Positions 1-8,228 of a DNA stretch of 20,431 bases are shown piece by piece (within the stretch, counting starts at the first letter, position 1; every line of letters starts with the position of its first letter). The position numbers and the translations under genes are program-made. The stretch covers positions 1 to 20,431 of the forward strand of contig SKLX01000135.1 in assembly GCA_007121375.1 (NCBI GenBank). The letters are read 5' to 3'. The notes beneath the pieces were generated by a model. The model was not told where the DNA came from. It saw nothing but the letters and a program-made list of their open reading frames with translations, and made no database searches. This DNA comes from Bacillota bacterium (GTDB taxonomy: Bacteria; Bacillota; Dethiobacteria; SKNC01).

Positions 1-263
1 AAAAACACATAGGAAAACAGGATAATAACCTGTCCTTTGAATTAATAACCCATCGTTTTACCAAAAGGGCTAAAAATGTCATAAAGGAAAGATTTCCCGA
101 AACTACCCTGGATATGCACGAAAAAAATAGAACCTTTAAGTGGGGACAGTTTGGATATGGCAAATATTTATATCTGCCTGATGATCGGAAAGTACTGGAA
201 AGTTTTTTTTATGAAAACATAAAAAAATTTTTTCCCGAAGCTGAAGTTGAATACTTCGTTTAA
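1..263 (+). CDS. splB: Spore photoproduct lyase, C-terminal fragment
   Basis: This is the last 86 codons of a gene that enters from the left edge; the reading frame begins at base 3 and stops with TAA at 261-263. The translation contains FELITHRFTKRAK, KWGQFGYGKYLY and the ending FFPEAEVEYFV, which I recognise as the conserved C-terminus of SplB. SplB is the radical-SAM enzyme that uses its [4Fe-4S] cluster to reverse the spore photoproduct (a methylene-bridged thymine dimer) in germinating spores. The cluster-binding CxxxC motif lies outside the window, so activity cannot be judged. It converges on the next gene with only 11 bases between the two stop codons, and no terminator is visible there. 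The gene implies an endospore-former. Identification is by motif recall, not by a database search. Confidence 0.9.
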   Translation, partial: KHIGKQDNNLSFELITHRFTKRAKNVIKERFPETTLDMHEKNRTFKWGQFGYGKYLYLPDDRKVLESFFYENIKKFFPEAEVEYFV

Positions 264-274
264 GCCCTGGAGAA

Positions 275-757
275 TCACCTGGCCTTATTCTTTTGGTTAA
301 GAGTTAAAGCTTCTTTTTTAATTTCTCTGACCAGCTTATTTACTGTCTTTTTTATGGGAGTGCTAAGGACTGTTTTAAATTTTCCCCTTTCCTTGATTTC
401 TATTCCATATACTATTATCTTCCCTGGCATTCTATCAGGATACTGTTTTATGCCTTTCTTATAGGCTTCCACCAAATTAAATCCATGAATAGTAAATCCC
501 AGCAACTCTTCAGGAGGGTACTCATTTGAATCAAATCGAAAAACAGTGCCAGGCTTTAATCCCTTGGCAACAGCGTCAATTACTATAACCGCATCTGCAT
601 CCATAAGATAATCTAATAAAAAGGATCCTGGGCGACCTACTTCTTTCAACTTTATTCCGCCAGGTAACTTTTTCTCACTCATCTTTCTTATAGCATGTAT
701 TCCTACTCCCTCATCAGAGGCCAGTATATTACCACATCCCAGAATATTTATTTTCAT
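275..757 (-). CDS. Hydrogenase maturation protease (HybD/HycI/HyaD family)
   Basis: The 160-residue product matches the small endopeptidases that cut the C-terminal tail off a [NiFe]-hydrogenase large subunit after nickel insertion. The N-terminus ILGCGNILASDEGVG is the family signature. The residues corresponding to the nickel-sensing ligands of HybD appear present: Glu16, Asp61 in VIVIDAV, and His91 in FTIHGF. I chose the ATG at 757 because a GGGGTG ribosome binding site lies 6 bases upstream; a GTG at 766 overlaps that site. No hydrogenase subunit gene is in the window, so the substrate is unknown. Related proteases of this fold also act on other proteins (for example GPR-like spore proteases), so hydrogenase processing is an inference from family. 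It lies downstream of pyrE after an AT-rich gap and may have its own promoter. Confidence 0.8.
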   Translation of the reverse strand: MKINILGCGNILASDEGVGIHAIRKMSEKKLPGGIKLKEVGRPGSFLLDYLMDADAVIVIDAVAKGLKPGTVFRFDSNEYPPEELLGFTIHGFNLVEAYKKGIKQYPDRMPGKIIVYGIEIKERGKFKTVLSTPIKKTVNKLVREIKKEALTLNQKNKAR

Positions 758-766
758 AGGATACAC

Positions 767-888
767 CCCGTTAGTAAATGCTATATATTTACTACTATAT
801 ATTAATATTTCTCGATATATTCCAATATTCCTCTGTATTTTTTGAATATTTTTTTTTTTATAGATATATTTTTTTATTTATTTTTTGT
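767..888. other. AT-rich spacer between pyrE and the maturation protease
   Basis: These 122 bases are very AT-rich, with runs of T and repeated ATATT words. I see no GC-rich hairpin that would end the pyr transcript. A weak minus-strand promoter candidate (TTGGAA, 18 bases, TATATA) lies near 799-828, which could serve the maturation protease. Nothing else is supported. Confidence 0.4.
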
Positions 889-1458
889 TTATTCCTTCCT
901 GCTTCCCGGTTTAATTAGGGGCAATCCCTTTTTACAAAGGGGACACTCCTGGGGTGCATAGGTTTCTATTTGGAAGGAAATTAAACTATTAAAAAAAACA
1001 CCTAAATCTGCTTCCCCTCCACGCCTGTCCACAAAAGAAGAAACTCCTAACACTTCGGCCCCTTCCTTTTGAGCAAGATTTATTACCTCTTTTACAGAAC
1101 CTCCTGTTGTAATAACATCCTCCACCACAAGGACTTTTTGCCCTTTGGAAAGGCCAAAGCCTCGCCGCAGAGCCATCTTACCTTCTTCCCGCTCGGCAAA
1201 AATGGATCGGCACTTTAAGAGGCGAGCCCCTTCGTAAGCAATTATAATACCCCCCATGGCAGGACCAACTACTACTTCAACTCCTTTATCTTTAAAGGAT
1301 TCTACCAGCATTCTGCACAGTTCTTCCGTATATTCCGGATATTGAAGAACCTGGGCACACTGGAGGTACTTTTCACTGTGCCTTCCTGAAGTCAGGGTAA
1401 AATGCCCTTCTAAAAGAACTCCTGATTCTTTGAATATTTCCAAAACTCTTTCCTTCAT
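889..1458 (-). CDS. pyrE: Orotate phosphoribosyltransferase
   Basis: PyrE transfers the phosphoribosyl group from PRPP to orotate, giving orotidine 5'-monophosphate, the fifth step of UMP synthesis. The PRPP-binding signature VLVVEDVITTGGS is at residues 109-121, and the family's conserved EREEGKMALRRGF loop lies just before it. The C-terminus carries CPLCKKGLP, a Cys-x-x-Cys pair seen in the longer OPRT subfamily. I chose the ATG at 1458 (189 residues) because GGAGGA sits 6 bases upstream; the in-frame ATGs at 1479 and 1476 lie before this ribosome binding site. It is the last gene of the pyr operon, starting 29 bases after pyrF. No terminator hairpin follows it. Confidence 0.96.
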   Translation of the reverse strand: MKERVLEIFKESGVLLEGHFTLTSGRHSEKYLQCAQVLQYPEYTEELCRMLVESFKDKGVEVVVGPAMGGIIIAYEGARLLKCRSIFAEREEGKMALRRGFGLSKGQKVLVVEDVITTGGSVKEVINLAQKEGAEVLGVSSFVDRRGGEADLGVFFNSLISFQIETYAPQECPLCKKGLPLIKPGSRKE

Positions 1459-1487
1459 AAAAAATCCTCCTTCCATCAAATGGGCTT

Positions 1488-2189
1488 CTATCTAATTTCT
1501 TCCTTTATGCGGGTCAGGGCTTCTCCAGGATCCGGGGCAGCGGTAACAGGCCGTCCTATCACCAGGTAATTTGATCCTGCCTCTGCTGCCTGACCTGGAG
1601 TAAAAACCCTTTCCTGGTCATCTTTTGCCGCCCAGGAGGGTCTAACCCCCGGAGTCACAATCAAAAAATCAGGTCCGCAGACCTCCCTTATAATTTTAAT
1701 TTCCCGGGGGGAAGCTACCACTCCCTCCAGTCCCGCCTCCTGGCATAAAGAAGCCAGATCTCCAACCTGCTTTTCCAGGGGCTTATTTATTCCCAGTTCC
1801 TTTTCAATTACTTCCTGGTTAAGGGAAGTTAGAAGGGTTACCCCCAAAACCTTTGGCTTATCTTTTAATCCCAGTTTTTCCGCCCTTTCCCCGACGGACT
1901 CAACGGTCTTAGCCAGCATATTTTTACCCCCGGAAGCGTGAACATTAAACATATCCACCCCCTGGTTCACCGCTACTGCTGCGGCAGCAGCCACGGTATG
2001 GGGAATATCATGAAACTTTAAATCTAAAAATACTTCTACCCCCCGGCCCTTAACAGCGGAAATAATATCCGGTCCCTGGCTGTTAAAAAGCTGCATACCA
2101 ATCTTAAAATAACTTACCTGCCCTTTTAAATCGTCTACAAGCTCCAGGGCTTTTTCCCTGGAGTCCACATCCAAGGCTATAATTATCAA
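1488..2189 (-). CDS. pyrF: Orotidine 5'-phosphate decarboxylase
   Basis: PyrF decarboxylates OMP to UMP, the last step of the pathway. The 233-residue TIM-barrel protein has the active-site string LDLKFHDIPHT, giving the catalytic Asp56-Lys58-Asp61 array. The phosphate-binding end is seen in VTPGVRPSW and LVIGRPVT. Family length is normal. The start is a TTG at 2189, only 3 bases after the pyrD stop, with a GGAAGGGAG ribosome binding site inside the end of pyrD. No in-frame ATG or GTG lies near the expected N-terminus IIIALDVDS. The tight spacing suggests translational coupling to pyrD. Confidence 0.96.
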   Translation of the reverse strand: MIIIALDVDSREKALELVDDLKGQVSYFKIGMQLFNSQGPDIISAVKGRGVEVFLDLKFHDIPHTVAAAAAVAVNQGVDMFNVHASGGKNMLAKTVESVGERAEKLGLKDKPKVLGVTLLTSLNQEVIEKELGINKPLEKQVGDLASLCQEAGLEGVVASPREIKIIREVCGPDFLIVTPGVRPSWAAKDDQERVFTPGQAAEAGSNYLVIGRPVTAAPDPGEALTRIKEEIR

Positions 2190-2192
2190 GTG

Positions 2193-3107
2193 TTACACTC
2201 CCTTCCAGGCTGCCCCAACTAAGGGGGACAGGTCCTCATAATCATGTTCCTCCATGAATTTTCTAATTCCCTTTACAATTTCCGGGATAGAATAGGGGTT
2301 TACAAAGTTTGCCGTACCTACGGCCACGGCCCGGGCTCCCGCCATTATAAACTCCAGGGCATCTTCTGCCGTCATTATGCCTCCCATGCCTATTACCGGC
2401 ACTTTAACTTCCTGGGAAACCTGCCACACCATCCGCAAGGATAGTGGTTTTATAGCCGGCCCCGACAAACCTCCCACCAGGTTACCCAAGACAGGCTTTT
2501 TCCGGTGAATGTCTATGGCCATACCCAGGAAGGTATTTACCAGGGAGATGGCGTCTGCCCCTTCCTTTTCCACCGCCAGGGCCATCCCTCTTATGTCGGT
2601 AACGTTAGGGGAAAGCTTTACAATTAAAGGCTTGGAGGTAACAGAACGGATAGCTTTAACCAGGCTGCCGGCAGCTTTTTCATCGGTGCCGAAGGCCATG
2701 CCCCCCTGTTTAACATTGGGGCAGGATATGTTTACTTCCAGCCCCTGGACCTCCTCCAGGGGATCCAGGATTTTAGCCAGTTCTAAATACTCCTCCTCCA
2801 GGTTGCCGGCAATATTTATGATTACCGGGGTGCCTGCACCTTTTAAAGCAGGAAGTTCTTTTTTTATCACGTAATCTATGCCCGGGTTTTGAAGGCCTAC
2901 CGCATTTAAAATTCCTGCCGGAGTTTCTGCTATACGAGGAGGAAGATTTCCTTCCCGGGGTTCCAGGGTAGTTCCTTTAACTACCAGGGCCCCCATTTCC
3001 TCTAAGTTATAAAAGGCAGAGTATTCTTCGCCATACCCGAAACACCCTGAAGCGCTCATCACCGGGTTTTTCATTTTAATTCCTGCTATTTCAATCCCCA
3101 GGTCCAT
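2193..3107 (-). CDS. pyrD: Dihydroorotate dehydrogenase B, catalytic subunit
   Basis: PyrD oxidises dihydroorotate to orotate with bound FMN; in the class B enzyme the electrons pass to PyrK and then NAD+. The catalytic base is a cysteine, seen as Cys129 in EVNISCPN, which marks class 1B rather than the quinone-linked class 2 enzyme (serine). FMN-binding glycine motifs GMGGI and AVGTANF lie near the C-terminus. I chose the ATG at 3107 (304 residues) because GGAGGAGGTG lies about 10 bases upstream and the protein then begins MDLGIEIAG, as family members do; the longer frame to 3146 adds unconserved residues. It overlaps the end of pyrK by 17 bases, fitting the obligate PyrD2-PyrK2 heterotetramer. 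Confidence 0.96.
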   Translation of the reverse strand: MDLGIEIAGIKMKNPVMSASGCFGYGEEYSAFYNLEEMGALVVKGTTLEPREGNLPPRIAETPAGILNAVGLQNPGIDYVIKKELPALKGAGTPVIINIAGNLEEEYLELAKILDPLEEVQGLEVNISCPNVKQGGMAFGTDEKAAGSLVKAIRSVTSKPLIVKLSPNVTDIRGMALAVEKEGADAISLVNTFLGMAIDIHRKKPVLGNLVGGLSGPAIKPLSLRMVWQVSQEVKVPVIGMGGIMTAEDALEFIMAGARAVAVGTANFVNPYSIPEIVKGIRKFMEEHDYEDLSPLVGAAWKGV

Positions 3108-3900
3108 TATGAAAAGACACCTCCTCCAGGGAAAAGGTAGGACCATGCTGGCAAACTTTTTTATAAGTTAAATCCCCCTTATCCCCTTTTGCTGGATATG
3201 CACACCCCAGGCAGGCTCCTACTCCACAGGCCATTATCTCCTCCAGGGATACCTCCCCCTTAATTCCACGGCTTAAGGCCAGGGAGGCCACCTTCTTTAG
3301 CATGGGGTAAGGTCCGCAGGAATAAAGATAATCATAATTGCCTTCCCTTAATTTTTTATCCAGGAGATCCGTTGCCTGTCCCTGAAAGCCCCTGGAACCA
3401 TCTTCGGTAGCCAGGATAAAGTTAACTCCTAGTTGAACCAGGTCATTTTCTCCCATAAGTTCTTCCGCCTTTCGGGCACCTAATATTATCTCTGCCTCCA
3501 TATTTCTTTTCAATAATTTTTTGATCAAAAAATGAAGGGGAGCAAATCCCATCCCCCCTGCCACCAGGATAATTTTCCCCTTCTCTTCTGGAAGGGTAAA
3601 GGGAGCTCCCAGGGGACCCATTATTTCCATGAGCTCTCCTGGTTGCCTTTTAGCCATAATCCGGGTCCCCAGCCCCACCACCCGGTATAGAATAGAAAAC
3701 AGTCCCCTCTCATTATCCACATCATATATACTGAAGGGACGGCGAAGCAGGGGATGATACCCCTCTTCCCTGATCTTCAAATGAATAAACTGGCCGGGGA
3801 TAACCCTGGAGGATACCTCCGGGGAAAAGAAATCCATCCGGTAAATCCCGGGGCCTTCTCTATCATGCTTTATTATCTGGGCCTTTCTTAACATGGCCAT
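3091..3900 (-). CDS. pyrK: Dihydroorotate dehydrogenase B, electron-transfer subunit
   Basis: PyrK carries FAD and a [2Fe-2S] cluster and passes electrons from the FMN of PyrD to NAD+. The N-terminal ferredoxin-reductase-like barrel has the FAD motif RRPFSIYD, followed by the nucleotide-binding GGMGFAPLHF. The four cluster ligands are Cys225, Cys230, Cys233 (CGVGACLGC) and Cys250, counting from the chosen start. The ATG at 3900 is preferred because GGAGGG lies 7 bases upstream. An ATG at 3915 overlaps the carB stop by one base but itself contains part of that ribosome binding site. The gene sits between carB and pyrD as in Bacillus. An NAD-linked DHOD fits an anaerobe. Confidence 0.95.
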   Translation of the reverse strand: MAMLRKAQIIKHDREGPGIYRMDFFSPEVSSRVIPGQFIHLKIREEGYHPLLRRPFSIYDVDNERGLFSILYRVVGLGTRIMAKRQPGELMEIMGPLGAPFTLPEEKGKIILVAGGMGFAPLHFLIKKLLKRNMEAEIILGARKAEELMGENDLVQLGVNFILATEDGSRGFQGQATDLLDKKLREGNYDYLYSCGPYPMLKKVASLALSRGIKGEVSLEEIMACGVGACLGCAYPAKGDKGDLTYKKVCQHGPTFSLEEVSFHNGPGD

Positions 3901-3914
3901 TAGCCAACCCTCCA

Positions 3915-6900
3915 TCAGGCTGTAATATAATCTCCAATAGGATTAATTTTGAAAACAATTGATCTCAGAACCTTTAAAATGGCAATGGTTGTATCCAGGG
4001 AGGTGAGGCAGGGTATGGAGTGTTCCACTGCTGCCCTTCGAATTTTAAAACCATCCCTTTCAGGTACTTTACCCTTGGTTAGAGTATTTATTACCAGGCT
4101 TATTTCCCCCTCCTGGATTAAATCCAGCAGGTTAGGAGTGCCTTCTCTAACCTTCTTAACGGTATTAACATTAATCCCTTCCTGTCGACATTCCATGGCA
4201 GTGCCGGTGGTAGCATAAATTTCAAAGCCCAGGTCGGCAAACCCTTTTATCAGGGGGAGAGATTCCTTCTTATCCTTATCGGCAACGGTAACCAAAACAG
4301 CCCCTTCCGTGGGAACATCCATATCCGTGGCTAATAAAGCCTTGTAAAGGGCCTTGGAAAAATCTTCATCAAGCCCCATGACTTCTCCTGTAGATTTCAT
4401 TTCAGGCCCCAGAGAAATATCAACTTCTATCATTTTAGCAAAGGAAAAAACGGGAGCTTTGATAGCCACAAAGGAAGGCTTGGAATGAATTCCACTCTTA
4501 AAACCCATTTCATCAAGGGTCTTGCCCATTATTACTTTAGTAGCCAGGGTCACCATGGGAATTCCGGTAACTTTGCTGATATAAGGAACCGTTCGACTGG
4601 ACCGGGGGTTAACCTCAATTACAAACACCCCTTCCCGGGATACTACAAACTGGATATTAACCAGGCCCTTTACCTCCAGGGCCCGGCAAATCCTGATAGT
4701 ATAATCAAGAATCTTGGCTTCCGTTTCGGGACGAAGATTCTGGGCTGGATAAACGGCAATACTATCCCCCGAATGGACTCCGGCCCGCTCCACGTGTTCC
4801 ATAATCCCCGGCACAAAAACATCCTGGCCGTCGGAAACCGCATCCACCTCAATCTCAATACCCCTTATATATTTGTCCACCAGGATGGGATGTCGGGGAG
4901 AAACCCGGACTGCCGTTTCCATGTAAGAAACCAGCTCCCCTTCGTTGCAAACAATTTCCATGGCCCTTCCCCCTAAGACATAAGAGGGCCTGATTAGAAG
5001 GGGATAACCTATTTCCCTGGCAATATTCCTGGCATCTTCCAGGGAAAAACCTGTTTTGCCTGGAGGCCTGGAGATATTAACCTGGCTTAAAAACTGGTCA
5101 AACTGTTCCCGGTCTTCTGCCCGGGCAATTTCCAGGTAAGAAGTTCCCAGTATATCCACCCCTGCCTGCTGGAGAGGTGCAACCAGGTTAATGGCCGTCT
5201 GGCCACCAAACTGAACAATTACTCCCTGGGGATTTTCTTCTTCAATCACGTGAAGAACGTCTTCTGTAGTAAGGGGCTCAAAATAGAGGCGGTGGGCAGT
5301 ATCGAAATCGGTACTTACCGTTTCCGGGTTGTTATTTATAATAATGGACTCCACATCCATTTCCTTCAGGGCCCAGGCAGCATGCACCGAACAATAATCA
5401 AATTCTATCCCCTGGCCTATACGAATAGGACCGGAACCCAGGACTATAACCCTTTCTTTATCCCCTGTTATTTCCACTTCCGATTCCTCTTCATAGGTGG
5501 AATAATAATAGGGGGTTACCGCATCAAACTCTGCCGCGCAGGTATCTACCATTTTATAAACGGGTTTAACTCCTAAACTATAACGAACTTTCCTGATTTC
5601 CTCTTCCGTCCTCTCCAGGAGGGTAGCCATCTCTCCATCAGAAAAACCCATTCTTTTAATCTTTCTAAGGTTTTCTTCATTTAATCCTTTAAAACCAATT
5701 CCCTTTATTTCCTTTTCCCCTTCCACCAGGTTCTTTATTTTATAGAGGAAGAAATAATCGATTTTTGTTATATCATTTAATTCTTCCAGGGTCATATCCC
5801 TTCTTATGGCTTCCGCCACCAGGAATATTCTTTCATCATCAGCCCTGGCCAACCTTGCCCTTAACTCCTCCTCAGTTAATTGGGAAACACCCGGCAGCAG
5901 CAAACCATTTACATCTATCTCCAGGGAACGAAGGGCTTTCATCAAGGAAGACTCCAGGGTCCTTTCAATGGCCATTACTTCCCCCGTGGCTTTCATCTGG
6001 GTGCCCAGGGTCCTGTCTGCCGCATAAAATTTATCGAAGGGCCAGCGGGGAATCTTTACCACCACATAATCTATGGTGGGCTCAAAACATACGGAAGTCT
6101 TCTTGGTCACAGGGTTTTGTATTTCTTCCAGGCTGAGACCTGCGGCAATTTTCGCAGAAACCTTAGCAATGGGATAACCGGTAGCCTTGGAAGCCAGGGC
6201 GCTGGATCTGCTAACCCGGGGATTAACCTCAATAACATAATAGCTAAAGCTCTGGGAATCCAGGGCGAACTGGATGTTACAGCCCCCCTCAATACCTAAG
6301 GCGTGCATTATTTTTAAGCAGGACTTTCTTAAACGGTTAAATTCCCTGCTGGTTAAAGTCTGCACAGGGGCAGCCACAATGCTGTCTCCCGTGTGGATGC
6401 CCATGGGATCGAAGTTTTCCATGCTGCAAACCACCAGGCAGTTTCCCTGGCTGTCCCTCATCATTTCAAACTCTATTTCCTTCCAGCCTACCACACTTCT
6501 TTCAATTAAAACCTGCCTGATCCTGCTGTAACGCAAACCCCGGGAAGTCACAGCCTCCAACTCTTTCGGATTGTGAGCAATTCCCCCCCCTGTGCCTCCC
6601 AGGGTATAGGCAGGCCGCACAATGACGGGAAAACCTATCTTATCCACAAACTCCCTGGCAGCCTGGATGCTGGAAACTATGGCGCTCTCAGGGACAGGCT
6701 CCCCTATATCTGTCATCATGGCTTTAAACATTTCCCTGTCTTCAGCCTTTTGAATGGTTTCCAGGGGAGTTCCTAAAAGCTCTACCTTTTCCTCTTCCAA
6801 AACCCCCATCTCTGCCAGTTCAACGGCAATATTCAAGCCCGTTTGCCCCCCCAGGGTGGGAAGAAGACCGTCGGGCTTCTCCTTTCTGATAATGCGGGCT

Positions 6901-7124
6901 ACAAATTCCGGGGTTATAGGCTCAATATACACTTTGTCGGCAATGTGAGGATCCGTCATAATGGTAGCAGGGTTACTGTTAACCAGAATTACCTCTTCAA
7001 TACCCTCTTCCTTAAGAGCACGGCATGCCTGGGTGCCCGCATAATCAAACTCCGCTGCCTGTCCTATTATGATGGGCCCTGAGCCAATTACCATAACCTT
7101 TTTCAAGTCATTCCTTCTGGGCAT
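3915..7124 (-). CDS. carB: Carbamoyl-phosphate synthase large subunit
   Basis: CarB makes carbamoyl phosphate from bicarbonate, ammonia and two ATP. The 1069-residue protein has the usual layout. A first ATP-grasp half begins VMVIGSGPIIIGQAAEFDY, followed by an oligomerisation segment. A second ATP-grasp half begins near residue 560 with VIVLGSGPIRIGQGIEFDY, and a C-terminal MGS-like allosteric domain fills the last 130 or so residues. Conserved NPRVSRSSALASKATGYP and NPRSSRTVPYISKVTG loops are present, so both catalytic halves look intact. The ATG at 7124 has GAGGTGG 6 bases upstream. It starts 21 bases after carA. Because the partner CarA appears to lack glutaminase chemistry, this subunit may work on free ammonia. 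The sequence alone does not show whether its ammonia tunnel is altered. Confidence 0.96.
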   Translation of the reverse strand: MPRRNDLKKVMVIGSGPIIIGQAAEFDYAGTQACRALKEEGIEEVILVNSNPATIMTDPHIADKVYIEPITPEFVARIIRKEKPDGLLPTLGGQTGLNIAVELAEMGVLEEEKVELLGTPLETIQKAEDREMFKAMMTDIGEPVPESAIVSSIQAAREFVDKIGFPVIVRPAYTLGGTGGGIAHNPKELEAVTSRGLRYSRIRQVLIERSVVGWKEIEFEMMRDSQGNCLVVCSMENFDPMGIHTGDSIVAAPVQTLTSREFNRLRKSCLKIMHALGIEGGCNIQFALDSQSFSYYVIEVNPRVSRSSALASKATGYPIAKVSAKIAAGLSLEEIQNPVTKKTSVCFEPTIDYVVVKIPRWPFDKFYAADRTLGTQMKATGEVMAIERTLESSLMKALRSLEIDVNGLLLPGVSQLTEEELRARLARADDERIFLVAEAIRRDMTLEELNDITKIDYFFLYKIKNLVEGEKEIKGIGFKGLNEENLRKIKRMGFSDGEMATLLERTEEEIRKVRYSLGVKPVYKMVDTCAAEFDAVTPYYYSTYEEESEVEITGDKERVIVLGSGPIRIGQGIEFDYCSVHAAWALKEMDVESIIINNNPETVSTDFDTAHRLYFEPLTTEDVLHVIEEENPQGVIVQFGGQTAINLVAPLQQAGVDILGTSYLEIARAEDREQFDQFLSQVNISRPPGKTGFSLEDARNIAREIGYPLLIRPSYVLGGRAMEIVCNEGELVSYMETAVRVSPRHPILVDKYIRGIEIEVDAVSDGQDVFVPGIMEHVERAGVHSGDSIAVYPAQNLRPETEAKILDYTIRICRALEVKGLVNIQFVVSREGVFVIEVNPRSSRTVPYISKVTGIPMVTLATKVIMGKTLDEMGFKSGIHSKPSFVAIKAPVFSFAKMIEVDISLGPEMKSTGEVMGLDEDFSKALYKALLATDMDVPTEGAVLVTVADKDKKESLPLIKGFADLGFEIYATTGTAMECRQEGINVNTVKKVREGTPNLLDLIQEGEISLVINTLTKGKVPERDGFKIRRAAVEHSIPCLTSLDTTIAILKVLRSIVFKINPIGDYITA

Positions 7125-7145
7125 TTTCTTCCACCTCTCGTAAAT

Positions 7146-8198
7146 TTAAAGTAAACTTATGAATTTAGAGTAAAAGGTCTCTTCCCCCTCTAAATGAGGT
7201 TCAGGAAAAGGATAGTACTGAACAGCCATAAGGGGGAGTTCCCTGTGCTTTAAGCCTTCAATTGTTCCATCGTGGATGTTTTTTTCAGCCACTTCCAGGC
7301 CTGTTTTTTCCAGGCTGGATTCTTTCACCACGTACCCATGGTTTTGATAAGTAATAACTGTTTTTCCCTTCTCCAGATCCTTTACGGGATAGTTGGACCC
7401 CCGGTGACCAAACTTTAGTTTCTCCAGTTCTGCTCCCAGGGCCAAAGCCATTATTTCCATACCCAGGCCAATTCCCATGGCAGGAAGCTTATTTATGGCC
7501 TCTTTGAGATTTTGGGCAAATTTAAATATTTCCTGCCCACCTTCAGGGCCGCTGGATAAGACCAGCCCATGGGGCTCCACCTCCATTATTTCCTTAGATT
7601 TTGTCCCGGCAGGCATAACCGTCAAACGACAGTTATGTTTCATTAATACCATTAACTGTTCCTTTCTCAGGCCCAGGTCCACCACTACCAGGTGATGCTT
7701 ACCCTCTCCCAGAGTATAAGTACTACCTGTGGATACTTTGCTGATAAATTCAGGAGAGTAATAGCCCTTCTTGTTAAACCAGTGAGGATCAATTGAGTCT
7801 GCGGAAGTTATCATGCCCGGCATGGATCCCTTTTCCCGGATATGCCTGGTTACAGCCCGGCTGTCAATACCGGTAACAGCAGGAACTTCATTTTCTTTCA
7901 AGAGATTTTCCAGGGTATCCTGGAGAAGCCAGCTGCTGGGCTGAGTGGTTCCTTCCTTGAAAACAAGGCCGGAAGCATGGATCCTTTCCGATTGAAGCTC
8001 CTCCCGATTAATACCATAGTTACCTATCAAGGGATAAGTCATCACCATAATCTTGCCAGAAGAGGCGGGATCTGAAATGATTTCTCCATAACCTCCCATG
8101 GAAGTATTAAAAACCACCTCCCCTGTCCTTTCTTCATTAGCTCCAAAATATTCTCCTTCGAATATCGTACCATCTGCTAACACCAAGGCCCCTCGCAT
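7146..8198 (-). CDS. carA: Carbamoyl-phosphate synthase small subunit, glutaminase triad lost
   Basis: CarA normally hydrolyses glutamine and feeds ammonia to CarB. The 350-residue product keeps the family frame: N-terminal RGALVLADGT, GEVVFNTSM, YPLIGNYGIN, GIDSRAVTRHIREKGSM, then the class I amidotransferase domain. In that domain the nucleophile motif GICLGHQ reads GIGLGME, so Cys is Gly244 (bases 7467-7469). The usual QYHPEA reads QYYPFP, so His is Tyr329 (7212-7214) and Glu is Phe331 (7206-7208). The GPGDP loop reads GPEGG, while NHGY is kept. The frame is open, of normal length, well placed between pyrC and carB, and has a good ribosome binding site (AAAGGAG, 7 bases before the ATG at 8198). 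So this is a maintained but probably non-glutaminase subunit rather than a pseudogene. An ATG at 8222 is less likely, since it precedes that site. Confidence 0.92.
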   Translation of the reverse strand: MRGALVLADGTIFEGEYFGANEERTGEVVFNTSMGGYGEIISDPASSGKIMVMTYPLIGNYGINREELQSERIHASGLVFKEGTTQPSSWLLQDTLENLLKENEVPAVTGIDSRAVTRHIREKGSMPGMITSADSIDPHWFNKKGYYSPEFISKVSTGSTYTLGEGKHHLVVVDLGLRKEQLMVLMKHNCRLTVMPAGTKSKEIMEVEPHGLVLSSGPEGGQEIFKFAQNLKEAINKLPAMGIGLGMEIMALALGAELEKLKFGHRGSNYPVKDLEKGKTVITYQNHGYVVKESSLEKTGLEVAEKNIHDGTIEGLKHRELPLMAVQYYPFPEPHLEGEETFYSKFISLL

Positions 8199-8228
8199 TT
8201 TACAGCTCCTTTCCCCAATCATGTAGTT

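Noticed and set aside
2193..3146. Longer pyrD start at 3146
   Set aside because: The extra 13 residues are not family-like, and the strong GGAGGAGGTG points to the ATG at 3107.
3901..3915. pyrK start at the ATG overlapping the carB stop (3915)
   Set aside because: That ATG overlaps the GGAGGG ribosome binding site, which is ideally spaced for the ATG at 3900.
3949..7082. Many plus-strand open frames opposite carB
   Set aside because: They are shadows of carB: no ribosome binding sites, low-complexity composition and no recognisable motifs. The same applies to plus-strand frames opposite the other pyr, moeA, moaA and TPR genes.
7206..7469. Loss of the CarA catalytic residues as a frameshift or sequencing error
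   Set aside because: Residues on both sides of each change are conserved and in frame, and the changes lie in two separate motifs about 85 codons apart. A single error cannot produce this.
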